From an uncultured Granulosicoccaceae bacterium (GTDB taxonomy: Bacteria; Pseudomonadota; Gammaproteobacteria; CALCKW01), in contig CALDHJ010000147.1 in the NCBI GenBank assembly GCA_937941555.1, forward strand, positions 1 to 7,503: a stretch of DNA of 7,503 bases, read 5' to 3'. Of this stretch, positions 1 to 5,888 are shown one piece after another. Positions within the stretch are counted from its first letter, which is position 1, and each line of letters opens with the position of its first letter. Under the pieces are notes generated by a model. The model was not told the DNA's origin. It was given only the letters and a program-made list of their open reading frames with translations, and searched no databases. The position numbers and the translations under genes are program-made.

Positions 1-1867
1 CGAAGGCGAGCGCGTCAAACAATTCACCATCACTGACGGCGACCGCGCCAACGCAGTCAAAACAGCGATCAACGACGCGGCCAAGGGCACACTCACCGTT
101 GCCAAGGTCGAGAAGAAGCAGCGCAAGCGCAACCCGGCGCCACCGTTCACGACCTCAACCATGCAACAGGAAGCCGTGCGCAAGCTCGGGTTTTCCGCGA
201 GCCGCTCCATGCGCGTCGCGCAGCAGCTCTACGAAGGCATCGACATCGGTGGCGAAGTCACAGGTCTGATCACCTACATGCGGACCGACTCGGTCAATCT
301 CGCCGACGAGGCCGTGGCCGAAATTCGCGGCTACATCGCCGAGCGTTACGGCGCCGACAACGTGCCCGAGACGCCGAACGTCTACAAGACCAAGAGCAAG
401 AACGCGCAGGAAGCCCACGAGGCCATCCGACCGACCGACGCCACGCGCACGCCTGACGAATTGAAGAGCGTGTTGCCACCCGACCAGCTCAAGCTCTACA
501 CCATGATCTGGCGACGCACCGTGGCGAGCCAGATGATCTACGCCACGCTGGATCAGGTGTCGATCGATCTGGCAGCGGACGCCCAGAACAGCTTCCGCGC
601 AAGTGGTTCCACTGTCCGCCACCCCGGCTTCATGGCGGTGTACATGGAAGGCACCGACGACGACAAATCAGACGACGACGACGAAAAGCGCCTGCCGGCG
701 ATGGCCGAGGGCGACACCATCTCGCTCGACGAGATCAAGCTCGGGCAGCACTTCACCGAGCCCCCGCCGCGCTTCTCGGAAGCGAGTCTGGTCAAGGCGC
801 TCGAAGAACACGGTATCGGCCGTCCGTCGACCTACGCCGCGATCATCAGCACATTGCAACACCGCGACTACGTCGAGATGGACGGACGACGATTCATCCC
901 GACCGATGTCGGCCGAGTGGTGCACCGCTTTCTCGCCAAGCACTTCACGCGCTACGTCGACTACGACTTCACGGCCAACCTCGAAGACCAGCTCGACGCC
1001 GTCTCGCGCGGTGAGAAAGACTGGGTGCCGTTGATGCACGACTTCTGGACCCCGTTCATCAAACAGGTCAATGAGAAGGAAGAAACCGTTTCACGCGACG
1101 AAGCGGTTCAGGCACGCGAGCTCGGCACTGACCCGAAAACTGGCAAACCGATCAGCGTTCGCATAGGCCGCTACGGCGCCTTTGTGCAGATCGGCACGCG
1201 CGACGACGAAGAAAAACCGACCTTCGCCGGCCTCAAACCCGGCCAGAAGATGGATTCCATCACGCTGGAAGACGCGATCAAACTGTTTGATTTGCCGCGG
1301 CACTTCGGGGAAGACGACAACAAGATATCTGTCGCCATCGGGCGGTTCGGTCCCTACGTCAAATTCCACTGCAGCGACGACGACAAGGTCAAGTACGCGT
1401 CCATCAAGGAAGACGACCCGTACACCATCACGGAAGTCCGCGCGCGTGAACTGGTCGCCGAGAAACAGGAAACCGATCGCAACCGCGTGATCAAGAAGTT
1501 CGAAGGCACGGATATTCAGCTGCTGAATGGACGTTGGGGTCCATACCTGAGCGACGGCGTGAAGAACGCCAAGCTGCCAAAGGAACTCAAGGAAGACCTC
1601 GAAGCGCTCAAGGCGATGGACGTCGCGACCGCTGAGAAAATGATCGCCGAAGCGCCCGAAAAGCGCGGCAAGAAAGTGGCCGCAAAGAAGGTTGTTGCGA
1701 AGAAGGCACCGGCAAAGAAAGCGGCGGCAAAAAAGAAAGCCACGTCGAAGAAGAAGGCGACGTCAAAAAAGAAGGCAGCATCGAAAAAGAAAGCCACTGC
1801 CAAGAAAACGACCAGCTCGCGCAAGGTGACGGCCGCAGCAAAGTCGGACGGTGACGCCACCGGCTAG
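1..1867 (+). CDS. topA: DNA topoisomerase I, 5'-truncated by the window edge
   Basis: Type IA topoisomerase, which relaxes negative supercoils by single-strand passage. Codons read without a stop from position 2, giving 621 residues to the TAG at 1865. The Toprim domain and roughly the first 225 residues lie off the left edge. The ATG at 161 is internal: the frame upstream reads PPFTTSTMQQEA, the conserved lead-in to the active-site domain. The catalytic tyrosine is in GLITYMRTDS, Tyr codon 275-277, with the conserved Arg two residues on. EAHEAIRPT (about 413-439) and GIGRPSTYA (about 812-838) are further family motifs. An acidic insert rich in Asp lies at 647-688. The C-terminus has no CxxC zinc finger. 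Instead it has three GR-aromatic-G repeats at about 1166, 1340 and 1529, matching the Topo_C_Rpt type, followed by a lysine-rich tail from about 1661. It is followed after 16 bases by tsaC and is probably cotranscribed with it. Identity is certain. Confidence 0.97.
   Translation, partial: EGERVKQFTITDGDRANAVKTAINDAAKGTLTVAKVEKKQRKRNPAPPFTTSTMQQEAVRKLGFSASRSMRVAQQLYEGIDIGGEVTGLITYMRTDSVNLADEAVAEIRGYIAERYGADNVPETPNVYKTKSKNAQEAHEAIRPTDATRTPDELKSVLPPDQLKLYTMIWRRTVASQMIYATLDQVSIDLAADAQNSFRASGSTVRHPGFMAVYMEGTDDDKSDDDDEKRLPAMAEGDTISLDEIKLGQHFTEPPPRFSEASLVKALEEHGIGRPSTYAAIISTLQHRDYVEMDGRRFIPTDVGRVVHRFLAKHFTRYVDYDFTANLEDQLDAVSRGEKDWVPLMHDFWTPFIKQVNEKEETVSRDEAVQARELGTDPKTGKPISVRIGRYGAFVQIGTRDDEEKPTFAGLKPGQKMDSITLEDAIKLFDLPRHFGEDDNKISVAIGRFGPYVKFHCSDDDKVKYASIKEDDPYTITEVRARELVAEKQETDRNRVIKKFEGTDIQLLNGRWGPYLSDGVKNAKLPKELKEDLEALKAMDVATAEKMIAEAPEKRGKKVAAKKVVAKKAPAKKAAAKKKATSKKKATSKKKAASKKKATAKKTTSSRKVTAAAKSDGDATG
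1739..1792 (+). repeat. Tandem 18-bp coding repeat in the lysine-rich TopA tail
   Basis: Three consecutive hexapeptide units, ATSKKK, ATSKKK and AASKKK, are encoded at 1739-1756, 1757-1774 and 1775-1792. A degenerate fourth unit (ATAKKT) follows to 1810. They sit in a longer Lys/Ala-rich segment (about 1661-1825) made of KKxA-type steps that resemble the tails of histone H1-like bacterial proteins. The synonymous codons differ between units, so the protein repeat looks older than a very recent duplication, or is held by selection. The likely role is nonspecific DNA binding by the topoisomerase; that is inference from charge. Confidence 0.8.
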
Positions 1868-1883
1868 TGGTGTTATCCGGTAG

Positions 1884-2435
1884 ATGACCGCTCCGCTGAT
1901 ATCGGCCGCCGCCGCCTCAGCCATCGTCCGTCGCGGTGGCGTTGTCGCCTACCCGACCGAAGCGGTCTACGGGCTCGGTTGCGACCCACACAACCCCGAT
2001 GCCGTTGCCCGCGTGCTGGAAGTGAAAACCCGCCCGCAAGACAAAGGACTGATCCTGATCGCGAGCCAACTCTCGCAACTGCAAGACTGGATCGCCCCGT
2101 TGGACGACGTGGCGCGTGCGCGCGTCGAATCGACCTGGCCCGGTCACACCACCTGGATCGTCCCGGCCAGCGACGACTGCCCTGCTCTACTCAGCGGCGG
2201 GCGCGACACGGTCGCCGTGCGGGTCACGGCGCACCCCATCAGCCGCGCGCTGTGTGATGCCGTAGGGCACGCCATCGTCTCCACCAGTGCCAACCGAAGC
2301 GGCGAGCCCGCCATTCGTGACATCGCCTCGCTTGGAGGCCTCGACGGTATCGACGCGATCGTCGAGGGCAAACTGGGTAACGCGACTGACCCGAGCGCGA
2401 TTTACCGCCTCAGTGACGGCGCACGCTTGCGTTGA
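1884..2435 (+). CDS. tsaC: L-threonylcarbamoyladenylate synthase (TsaC/YrdC type)
   Basis: Makes threonylcarbamoyl-AMP from L-threonine, bicarbonate and ATP. This is the first step of t6A formation at position 37 of ANN-decoding tRNAs, and the product is handed to TsaB-TsaD-TsaE in the cytoplasm. The 183 residues cover a single YrdC domain of normal TsaC length, without the extra C-terminal domain of Sua5. Motifs in order: YPTEAVYGLG (23-32), the KTRPxxKGLIL nucleotide/threonine-binding stretch (48-58), VRVTAHP (112-118), STSANRSG (133-140) and DPSAI (169-173). The ATG at 1884 lies 16 bases after the topA stop, with no strong Shine-Dalgarno, so translation may depend on readthrough from topA. 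The gene ends 3 bases from the stop of the convergent hydrolase. In E. coli tsaC follows yrdD, a topoisomerase zinc-finger-like gene (from memory), which fits the topA adjacency here. Confidence 0.95.
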   Translation: MTAPLISAAAASAIVRRGGVVAYPTEAVYGLGCDPHNPDAVARVLEVKTRPQDKGLILIASQLSQLQDWIAPLDDVARARVESTWPGHTTWIVPASDDCPALLSGGRDTVAVRVTAHPISRALCDAVGHAIVSTSANRSGEPAIRDIASLGGLDGIDAIVEGKLGNATDPSAIYRLSDGARLR

Positions 2436-2438
2436 CGA

Positions 2439-3419
2439 TCAGAGGTCGAGCGTCTCGACCAGCCAGTCTCGGGTCGCTTCGACCAACGGCGCCGTCAATG
2501 TCGGGCTCAGGATGTCGCCGGCAATCACATGAGAATAGGGGTCGTTCAGCGGCTCGACGTCAACCGGAAACAGCGCCACCGCTCCACCCCAGCGCGACGC
2601 GACATCGCGCGTGACGCTCGCATCAACCACCTGATCGGCGTCACTGAACACGAAAAAGGCCGGCACAGCCAGGCTCTCGAACGCGATGTCGCCTGCTGCC
2701 GCGACCGAAGCTGCCATCGGCAACAGCGCAAGGTTCGGGTAGCGGTTGGTCCAGTAGACGCCGTGATCACGATTGTGGGGTTCCCATTCGCGGTACTCGC
2801 CAACCAGCAGCGGCACCAACTGCCGCGCAAAGGGCATGGTTAGCAACGCCGACCCGGCAGCCTTGACCCGAAAATTCGGCGACACCATGACTACAGCCGC
2901 CATCTCGCCGAATGCCGCTGGATCTGCGGCCGCAATCGCGGCCAGCGTCCCTCCGGTGGAGGTGCCGATGACAACAACTCGCTCGCCAATCGCCTGTCCG
3001 ATCGCAATCGCCTCTGCGGTGTCGTTGACCCAGTCCTGAACAGTGGCCTCCGCCAGCGCGTCTCCGGGACGACCGTGACCGCGCAACCGTGTGAAATGCA
3101 AGTTGGCACCGAGCGCCGCAGCGAGGTCGTCGGCGAAGGGGCGTGTCTCGGCAGACGTGGCCGAAAACCCGTGAACGTATACGATAGAGACGGGTGTGCG
3201 CTCGCGAGATGTGGGATCACTCCAGACAATTTCCTTGGCAACTCCGTCGGTCAGGTCGTCATGGTTCGCCTCGCGCTCGGCGAGCCAGGCGTCGAGATCC
3301 GCGGGAGCGGACGGAAACGCCGCCACGGGCGACAGCCCGACCGGCTCTCGCGGGCCGAGAAACCACAACCCGACCAACACCACGGCCAGAACCGCCACCA
3401 CACGAAAGACGATCAACAC
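2439..3419 (-). CDS. Membrane-anchored alpha/beta hydrolase (esterase/lysophospholipase-like)
   Basis: A serine hydrolase of the alpha/beta fold; the substrate is unknown. With the GTG start at 3419 it has 326 residues. About residues 3-21 form a hydrophobic helix (VFRVVAVLAVVLVGLWFLG) without a clear cleavage site, suggesting a signal anchor with the catalytic domain in the periplasm. The oxyanion-hole HGF motif is near residue 83 and the nucleophile elbow GTSTG has Ser154. The acid is probably Asp262 in DADQVVD (Asp260 is possible), and the histidine is His297 in DPYSHV. The GTG start is preferred because AGGGG lies 6 bases before it; an upstream TTG at 3461 would add 14 residues ahead of the helix. 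It lies 57 bases downstream of the aminotransferase stop on the same strand, so an operon is likely. Fold and triad are clear; a carboxylesterase or monoacylglycerol-lipase-like role is a guess. Confidence 0.85.
   Translation of the reverse strand: MLIVFRVVAVLAVVLVGLWFLGPREPVGLSPVAAFPSAPADLDAWLAEREANHDDLTDGVAKEIVWSDPTSRERTPVSIVYVHGFSATSAETRPFADDLAAALGANLHFTRLRGHGRPGDALAEATVQDWVNDTAEAIAIGQAIGERVVVIGTSTGGTLAAIAAADPAAFGEMAAVVMVSPNFRVKAAGSALLTMPFARQLVPLLVGEYREWEPHNRDHGVYWTNRYPNLALLPMAASVAAAGDIAFESLAVPAFFVFSDADQVVDASVTRDVASRWGGAVALFPVDVEPLNDPYSHVIAGDILSPTLTAPLVEATRDWLVETLDL
2444..2460. other. Perfect inverted repeat at the convergent gene ends
   Basis: GGTCGAG-CGT-CTCGACC forms a 7-bp perfect stem with a 3-base loop. 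It starts 8 bases after the tsaC stop and lies inside the last codons of the convergent hydrolase. Neither strand shows a T-run after the stem, so it does not meet the usual rho-independent terminator pattern. It could still act as an RNA 3'-end stem-loop for either transcript. The arms are also explained by Val-Glu-Thr-Leu-Asp coding, so the hairpin may be incidental. Confidence 0.35.
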
Positions 3420-3425
3420 GTCACA

Positions 3426-3430
3426 CCCCT
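3426..3430 (-). promoter_or_regulatory. Ribosome binding site deciding the hydrolase start
   Basis: Read on the minus strand this is AGGGG, 6 bases before the GTG at 3419. It places the start immediately before the transmembrane helix and argues against the TTG at 3461, which has no comparable site. Confidence 0.6.
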
Positions 3431-3476
3431 GCCGTGTCGAACCGGCGCAGATCGCAGCCAACCTGGCATTCGGTCG

Positions 3477-4604
3477 TCAGACCACACGGTCGAGCGCCTC
3501 GACAAAGCGCGCCACCGCCGCCTCGGTGTCGGCCAACTTGTCGAGGCCGAACAAGCCGATCCGAAACGACTGGTAGTCCGACCGCTCGCCGACTTGCAAG
3601 GGCACGCCGGCGGCGATCTGCACACCGGCGGCGGCAAAGGCACTGCCATTCTGCCAATCGCCGCGATCGGTGAAACAGACCACGACACCCGGCGCTTCGA
3701 AACCGGGCGCTGCCACACTTTGGATTCCACGCTCCGCCAACGCCGCGCGAATGCCCGCCCCCAGTTCGAACTGCTGATTGCGCAAGTTCTCGAGACCGAC
3801 CTCTCGAGCTTCCTGCATGGCGTCGCGCAAGGCCACCAGGCCCTCTGTCGGAAGGGTCGCGTGGTAGGCGTGTCCGCCACCGGTGTACGCACGCATGATC
3901 GTCAGCCACTTCTTGAGATCAGCGGAAAAACTGGTGCTGGTCGAGGCCTCGACGGCCTGCACGCCCCGCTCGCCCAACATCACAAGTCCGGCACATGGTG
4001 TCGATGACCAGCCTTTCTGCGGCGCACTGATCAGCACATCCACACCAAGCGCCCGCATGTCGATCCACGCGGCCCCGCTGGCAACGCAGTCGAGTACAAA
4101 CAGACCACCGACCTCGTGTGCAGCGGTAGCAACTGCCGCGATATAGTCGTCGGGCAGGATCATGCCCGATGACGTTTCCACATGCGGCGCCACCACAACC
4201 TCGGGTCGCTCGGAGGCGATGCTCGCGAGCACCTCCTCGAGCGGTGGTGGTGTGAACGGAGACGCGGTTTCGTTGCCGAGCTGCCGCGCCCGCAACACCG
4301 TCTCCGAGGCGACGATACCGCCCATCTCGAAAATCTGCGACCAACGGAAGCTGAAGAATCCGTTGCGAATGACGGTGCAGCGCTTGCCGGACATCAGCTG
4401 GCGCGCCACCGCCTCCATCGCGAAGCTCCCGCCACCGGGCACGACAATGGCCGTCTCGGCGCTGTAGGCCTCGGCGAGCCAGTTGTGGATATCACGCATG
4501 GCTGACTGAAAACGCGCCGACATGTGGTTCAGAGAGCGATCAGTGAACACGACGGAATATTCAAGCAAGCCGTCCGGATCGACGGTGGGGAGCAACGAAG
4601 CCAT
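3477..4604 (-). CDS. Class V aminotransferase, PLP-dependent (alanine-glyoxylate/serine-pyruvate-like)
   Basis: A fold-type I PLP enzyme of the class V aminotransferase family, probably cytoplasmic, moving an amino group from a small amino acid to a 2-oxo acid. From the ATG at 4604 it has 375 residues, normal for the family. Visible features are the glycine-rich phosphate-binding turn VPGGGSFAMEA (about 55-65), His141 in APHVETSSG, the PLP-nitrogen Asp172 in VLDCVASGA, the Schiff-base Lys197 in SAPQKGW, and Arg348 in SFRIGLFG, the likely substrate carboxylate ligand. The ATG at 4622 would add six residues but has no Shine-Dalgarno, whereas GAGAGGA stands 6 bases before 4604. The hydrolase follows on the same strand. 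Relatives include AGXT, serine-pyruvate aminotransferase and PhnW. No phosphonate genes are nearby, so 2-aminoethylphosphonate is not supported, and the true substrate cannot be read from the sequence. Confidence 0.9.
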   Translation of the reverse strand: MASLLPTVDPDGLLEYSVVFTDRSLNHMSARFQSAMRDIHNWLAEAYSAETAIVVPGGGSFAMEAVARQLMSGKRCTVIRNGFFSFRWSQIFEMGGIVASETVLRARQLGNETASPFTPPPLEEVLASIASERPEVVVAPHVETSSGMILPDDYIAAVATAAHEVGGLFVLDCVASGAAWIDMRALGVDVLISAPQKGWSSTPCAGLVMLGERGVQAVEASTSTSFSADLKKWLTIMRAYTGGGHAYHATLPTEGLVALRDAMQEAREVGLENLRNQQFELGAGIRAALAERGIQSVAAPGFEAPGVVVCFTDRGDWQNGSAFAAAGVQIAAGVPLQVGERSDYQSFRIGLFGLDKLADTEAAVARFVEALDRVV

Positions 4605-4609
4605 GGGTG

Positions 4610-4616
4610 TCCTCTC
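4610..4616 (-). promoter_or_regulatory. Ribosome binding site deciding the aminotransferase start
   Basis: On the minus strand GAGAGGA stands immediately before the 6-base spacer to the ATG at 4604. The upstream ATG at 4622 has only AC-rich sequence before it. The downstream start is therefore preferred. Confidence 0.6.
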
Positions 4617-4805
4617 AAACATTCGGGTTGCACGCCACCGCCGGCAGCGCGAGTCGCCAGTCTATCAATCCCGCCCACTCGAATGCGTCCGAGCACGCAC
4701 GTCTGACCGACCGAAACTGTTCTGATCACCCGAGCAGACGGAGGTCAGCACCACGTGACGCGCTCTGACGGAAAGACTCAGGTGCGGCCGTGTCGAGGGC
4801 TGACG

Positions 4806-4811
4806 TAGAAT
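4806..4811 (+). promoter_or_regulatory. Candidate -10 element of hemF, possibly giving a leaderless mRNA
   Basis: TAGAAT matches the sigma-70 -10 consensus at 5 of 6 positions and ends 6 bases before the hemF ATG, so transcription would begin at or next to the start codon. No Shine-Dalgarno is present at normal spacing. The -35 region at 17-base spacing (TGCGGC) is poor, so the call is weak. Confidence 0.3.
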
Positions 4812-4817
4812 GCGCCG

Positions 4818-5756
4818 ATGAATACCGATGTCGATGAAAGCGCCGTTCACACCTACCTGCTCGGCTTGCAAGACACACTCTGCCGTGAATTTGCCGCGCT
4901 CGATGGCAGCGGAGAATTCATCAGTGACAGCTGGACCCGAGAGGCCGGTGGTGGCGGCCGGTCACGCGTTCTCACCAACGGCCGCGTATTCGAACAGGCC
5001 GGTATCAATTTCTCACACGTCACTGGCGACACGCTGCCGCCATCGGCCACGGCCAACCGACCGGAACTCGCCGGCGCCCGTTTCGAGGCGATGGGGGTGT
5101 CGTTGGTGCTCCACCCGCACAACCCCTACGTGCCGACCAGCCACGCGAACGTTCGGTTCTTCGTCGCGACACCCGAAGACGCCCCACCTATCTGGTGGTT
5201 CGGAGGCGGCTTCGATCTCACACCCTACTACGGCTTCATCGACGACTGCGTCCACTGGCACCGCACCGCCGAACGCGCCTGCGCGCCCTTCGGTGCGGCG
5301 CTGTATCCCCACCTGAAAACCTGGTGTGACGATTACTTCCACCTCAAACACCGCGACGAGCCTCGCGGCGTCGGCGGTCTGTTTTTCGACGACCACAATG
5401 CCGACGGCTTCGCGTCGTCATTTGCGCTGATGCAATCGGTCGGCGATCACTTCCTGCCGGCGTACGGCCCGATCGTGTCGCGCCGCCACGACACGCCCTA
5501 CGGCGAGCGCGAGCGCGACTTCCAACTCTACCGCCGCGGCCGCTACGTCGAGTTCAACCTGGTCTGGGACCGCGGGACCTTGTTCGGCCTGCAATCGGGC
5601 GGCCGTACCGAGTCGATCCTGATGTCACTGCCACCGAACGTCCGCTTCCGCTACAACTGGCAGCCCGAGGCCGGAACACCGGAATCCGAACTCACTGAAT
5701 ACTACCTCCAGCGGCGGGATTGGCTGGGTGAAAACCCGAGCAATATCCAGCCGTAG
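4818..5756 (+). CDS. hemF: Oxygen-dependent coproporphyrinogen III oxidase
   Basis: Aerobic step of haem synthesis: it decarboxylates two propionates of coproporphyrinogen III to vinyl groups, giving protoporphyrinogen IX. It is a soluble homodimer. The 312 residues compare with about 299 in E. coli, and alignment by eye is nearly continuous. Conserved landmarks are the glycine-rich [12 protein letters not shown] near 41-52, [17 protein letters not shown] (99-115), [11 protein letters not shown] (126-136), VHWHRT (145-150), FFDD (189-192), [20 protein letters not shown] and [14 protein letters not shown]. The metal-binding and catalytic histidines known in E. coli correspond to His99, His109 (proton donor), His148 and His178; substrate contacts correspond to Asn111-Arg113 and Gly261-Arg263. 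All are present. The ATG at 4818 fits the family N-terminus. The C-terminus is about 10 residues longer than in E. coli. It is transcribed alone or with the following gene; no terminator follows. Confidence 0.98.
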   Translation: MNTDVDESAVHTYLLGLQDTLCREFAALDGSGEFISDSWTREAGGGGRSRVLTNGRVFEQAGINFSHVTGDTLPPSATANRPELAGARFEAMGVSLVLHPHNPYVPTSHANVRFFVATPEDAPPIWWFGGGFDLTPYYGFIDDCVHWHRTAERACAPFGAALYPHLKTWCDDYFHLKHRDEPRGVGGLFFDDHNADGFASSFALMQSVGDHFLPAYGPIVSRRHDTPYGERERDFQLYRRGRYVEFNLVWDRGTLFGLQSGGRTESILMSLPPNVRFRYNWQPEAGTPESELTEYYLQRRDWLGENPSNIQP

Positions 5757-5850
5757 CACTCACATCCGACACTCTCAAGACTACGCCCAAGTTGCCGCAA
5801 CCTGTCACATCAGTCACTGCCTCGCGGCTCAGGATTTGCCTGTGGGTGCA

Positions 5851-5856
5851 TATACT
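5851..5856 (+). promoter_or_regulatory. Candidate -10 element for the toroid-formyltransferase unit
   Basis: TATACT matches the -10 consensus at 5 of 6 positions and lies in an AT-richer patch of the 132-base spacer after hemF. Transcription from it would start near 5863, leaving a leader of about 25 bases to the GTG at 5889. The -35 at 17-base spacing (CTCAGG) is poor; a TTGCCT at 5836-5841 is too close to be its partner. No Shine-Dalgarno precedes the GTG. The rest of the spacer holds nothing I recognise, and no terminator for hemF. Confidence 0.4.
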
Positions 5857-5888
5857 TCCGTTATTCACTTCCTGATTGGTACTGCCCC

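Larger units (their letters stand above)
4605..4817. other. Divergent intergenic region, aminotransferase versus hemF
   Basis: These 213 bases separate the two divergent starts and hold no credible gene. They should contain promoters in both directions. On the minus strand a -10-like TAGACT lies at 4659-4664, with no good -35. On the plus strand TAGAAT lies just before hemF. A CACGTG palindrome is at 4752-4757, and 6-base arms CGTCTG/CAGACG lie at 4700-4705 and 4735-4740; both are short enough to be chance. No regulator binding site could be assigned. Confidence 0.6.

Noticed and set aside
155..622. 155-codon minus-strand frame opposite topA, with similar frames at 668-1039 and 1516-1860
   Set aside because: They are mirrors of topA coding. 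The Phe/Ala-rich product at 1516-1860 is the complement of the lysine-rich tail, not a membrane protein.
3075..4007. 310-codon open frame on the plus strand
   Set aside because: It spans, antisense, parts of both the hydrolase and the aminotransferase, which have clear catalytic motifs. The product is Arg/Gly/His-rich with no recognisable domain.
3477..4604. Naming the aminotransferase phnW
   Set aside because: The HVETSSG and lysine contexts are shared across class V enzymes, and no phosphonate genes are present in the window.
4700..4740. Inverted repeat CGTCTG ... CAGACG with a 29-base gap in the divergent region
   Set aside because: The 6-base arms with a wide gap are expected by chance in this length, and spacing and position fit no operator family I know.
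4752..4757. CACGTG palindrome as a regulatory site
   Set aside because: A single 6-base palindrome with no second copy in the region cannot be distinguished from chance.
5791..5801. GTTGCCGCAAC as a hemF terminator
   Set aside because: The stem is only 4 bp, with a 3-base loop and no T-run.
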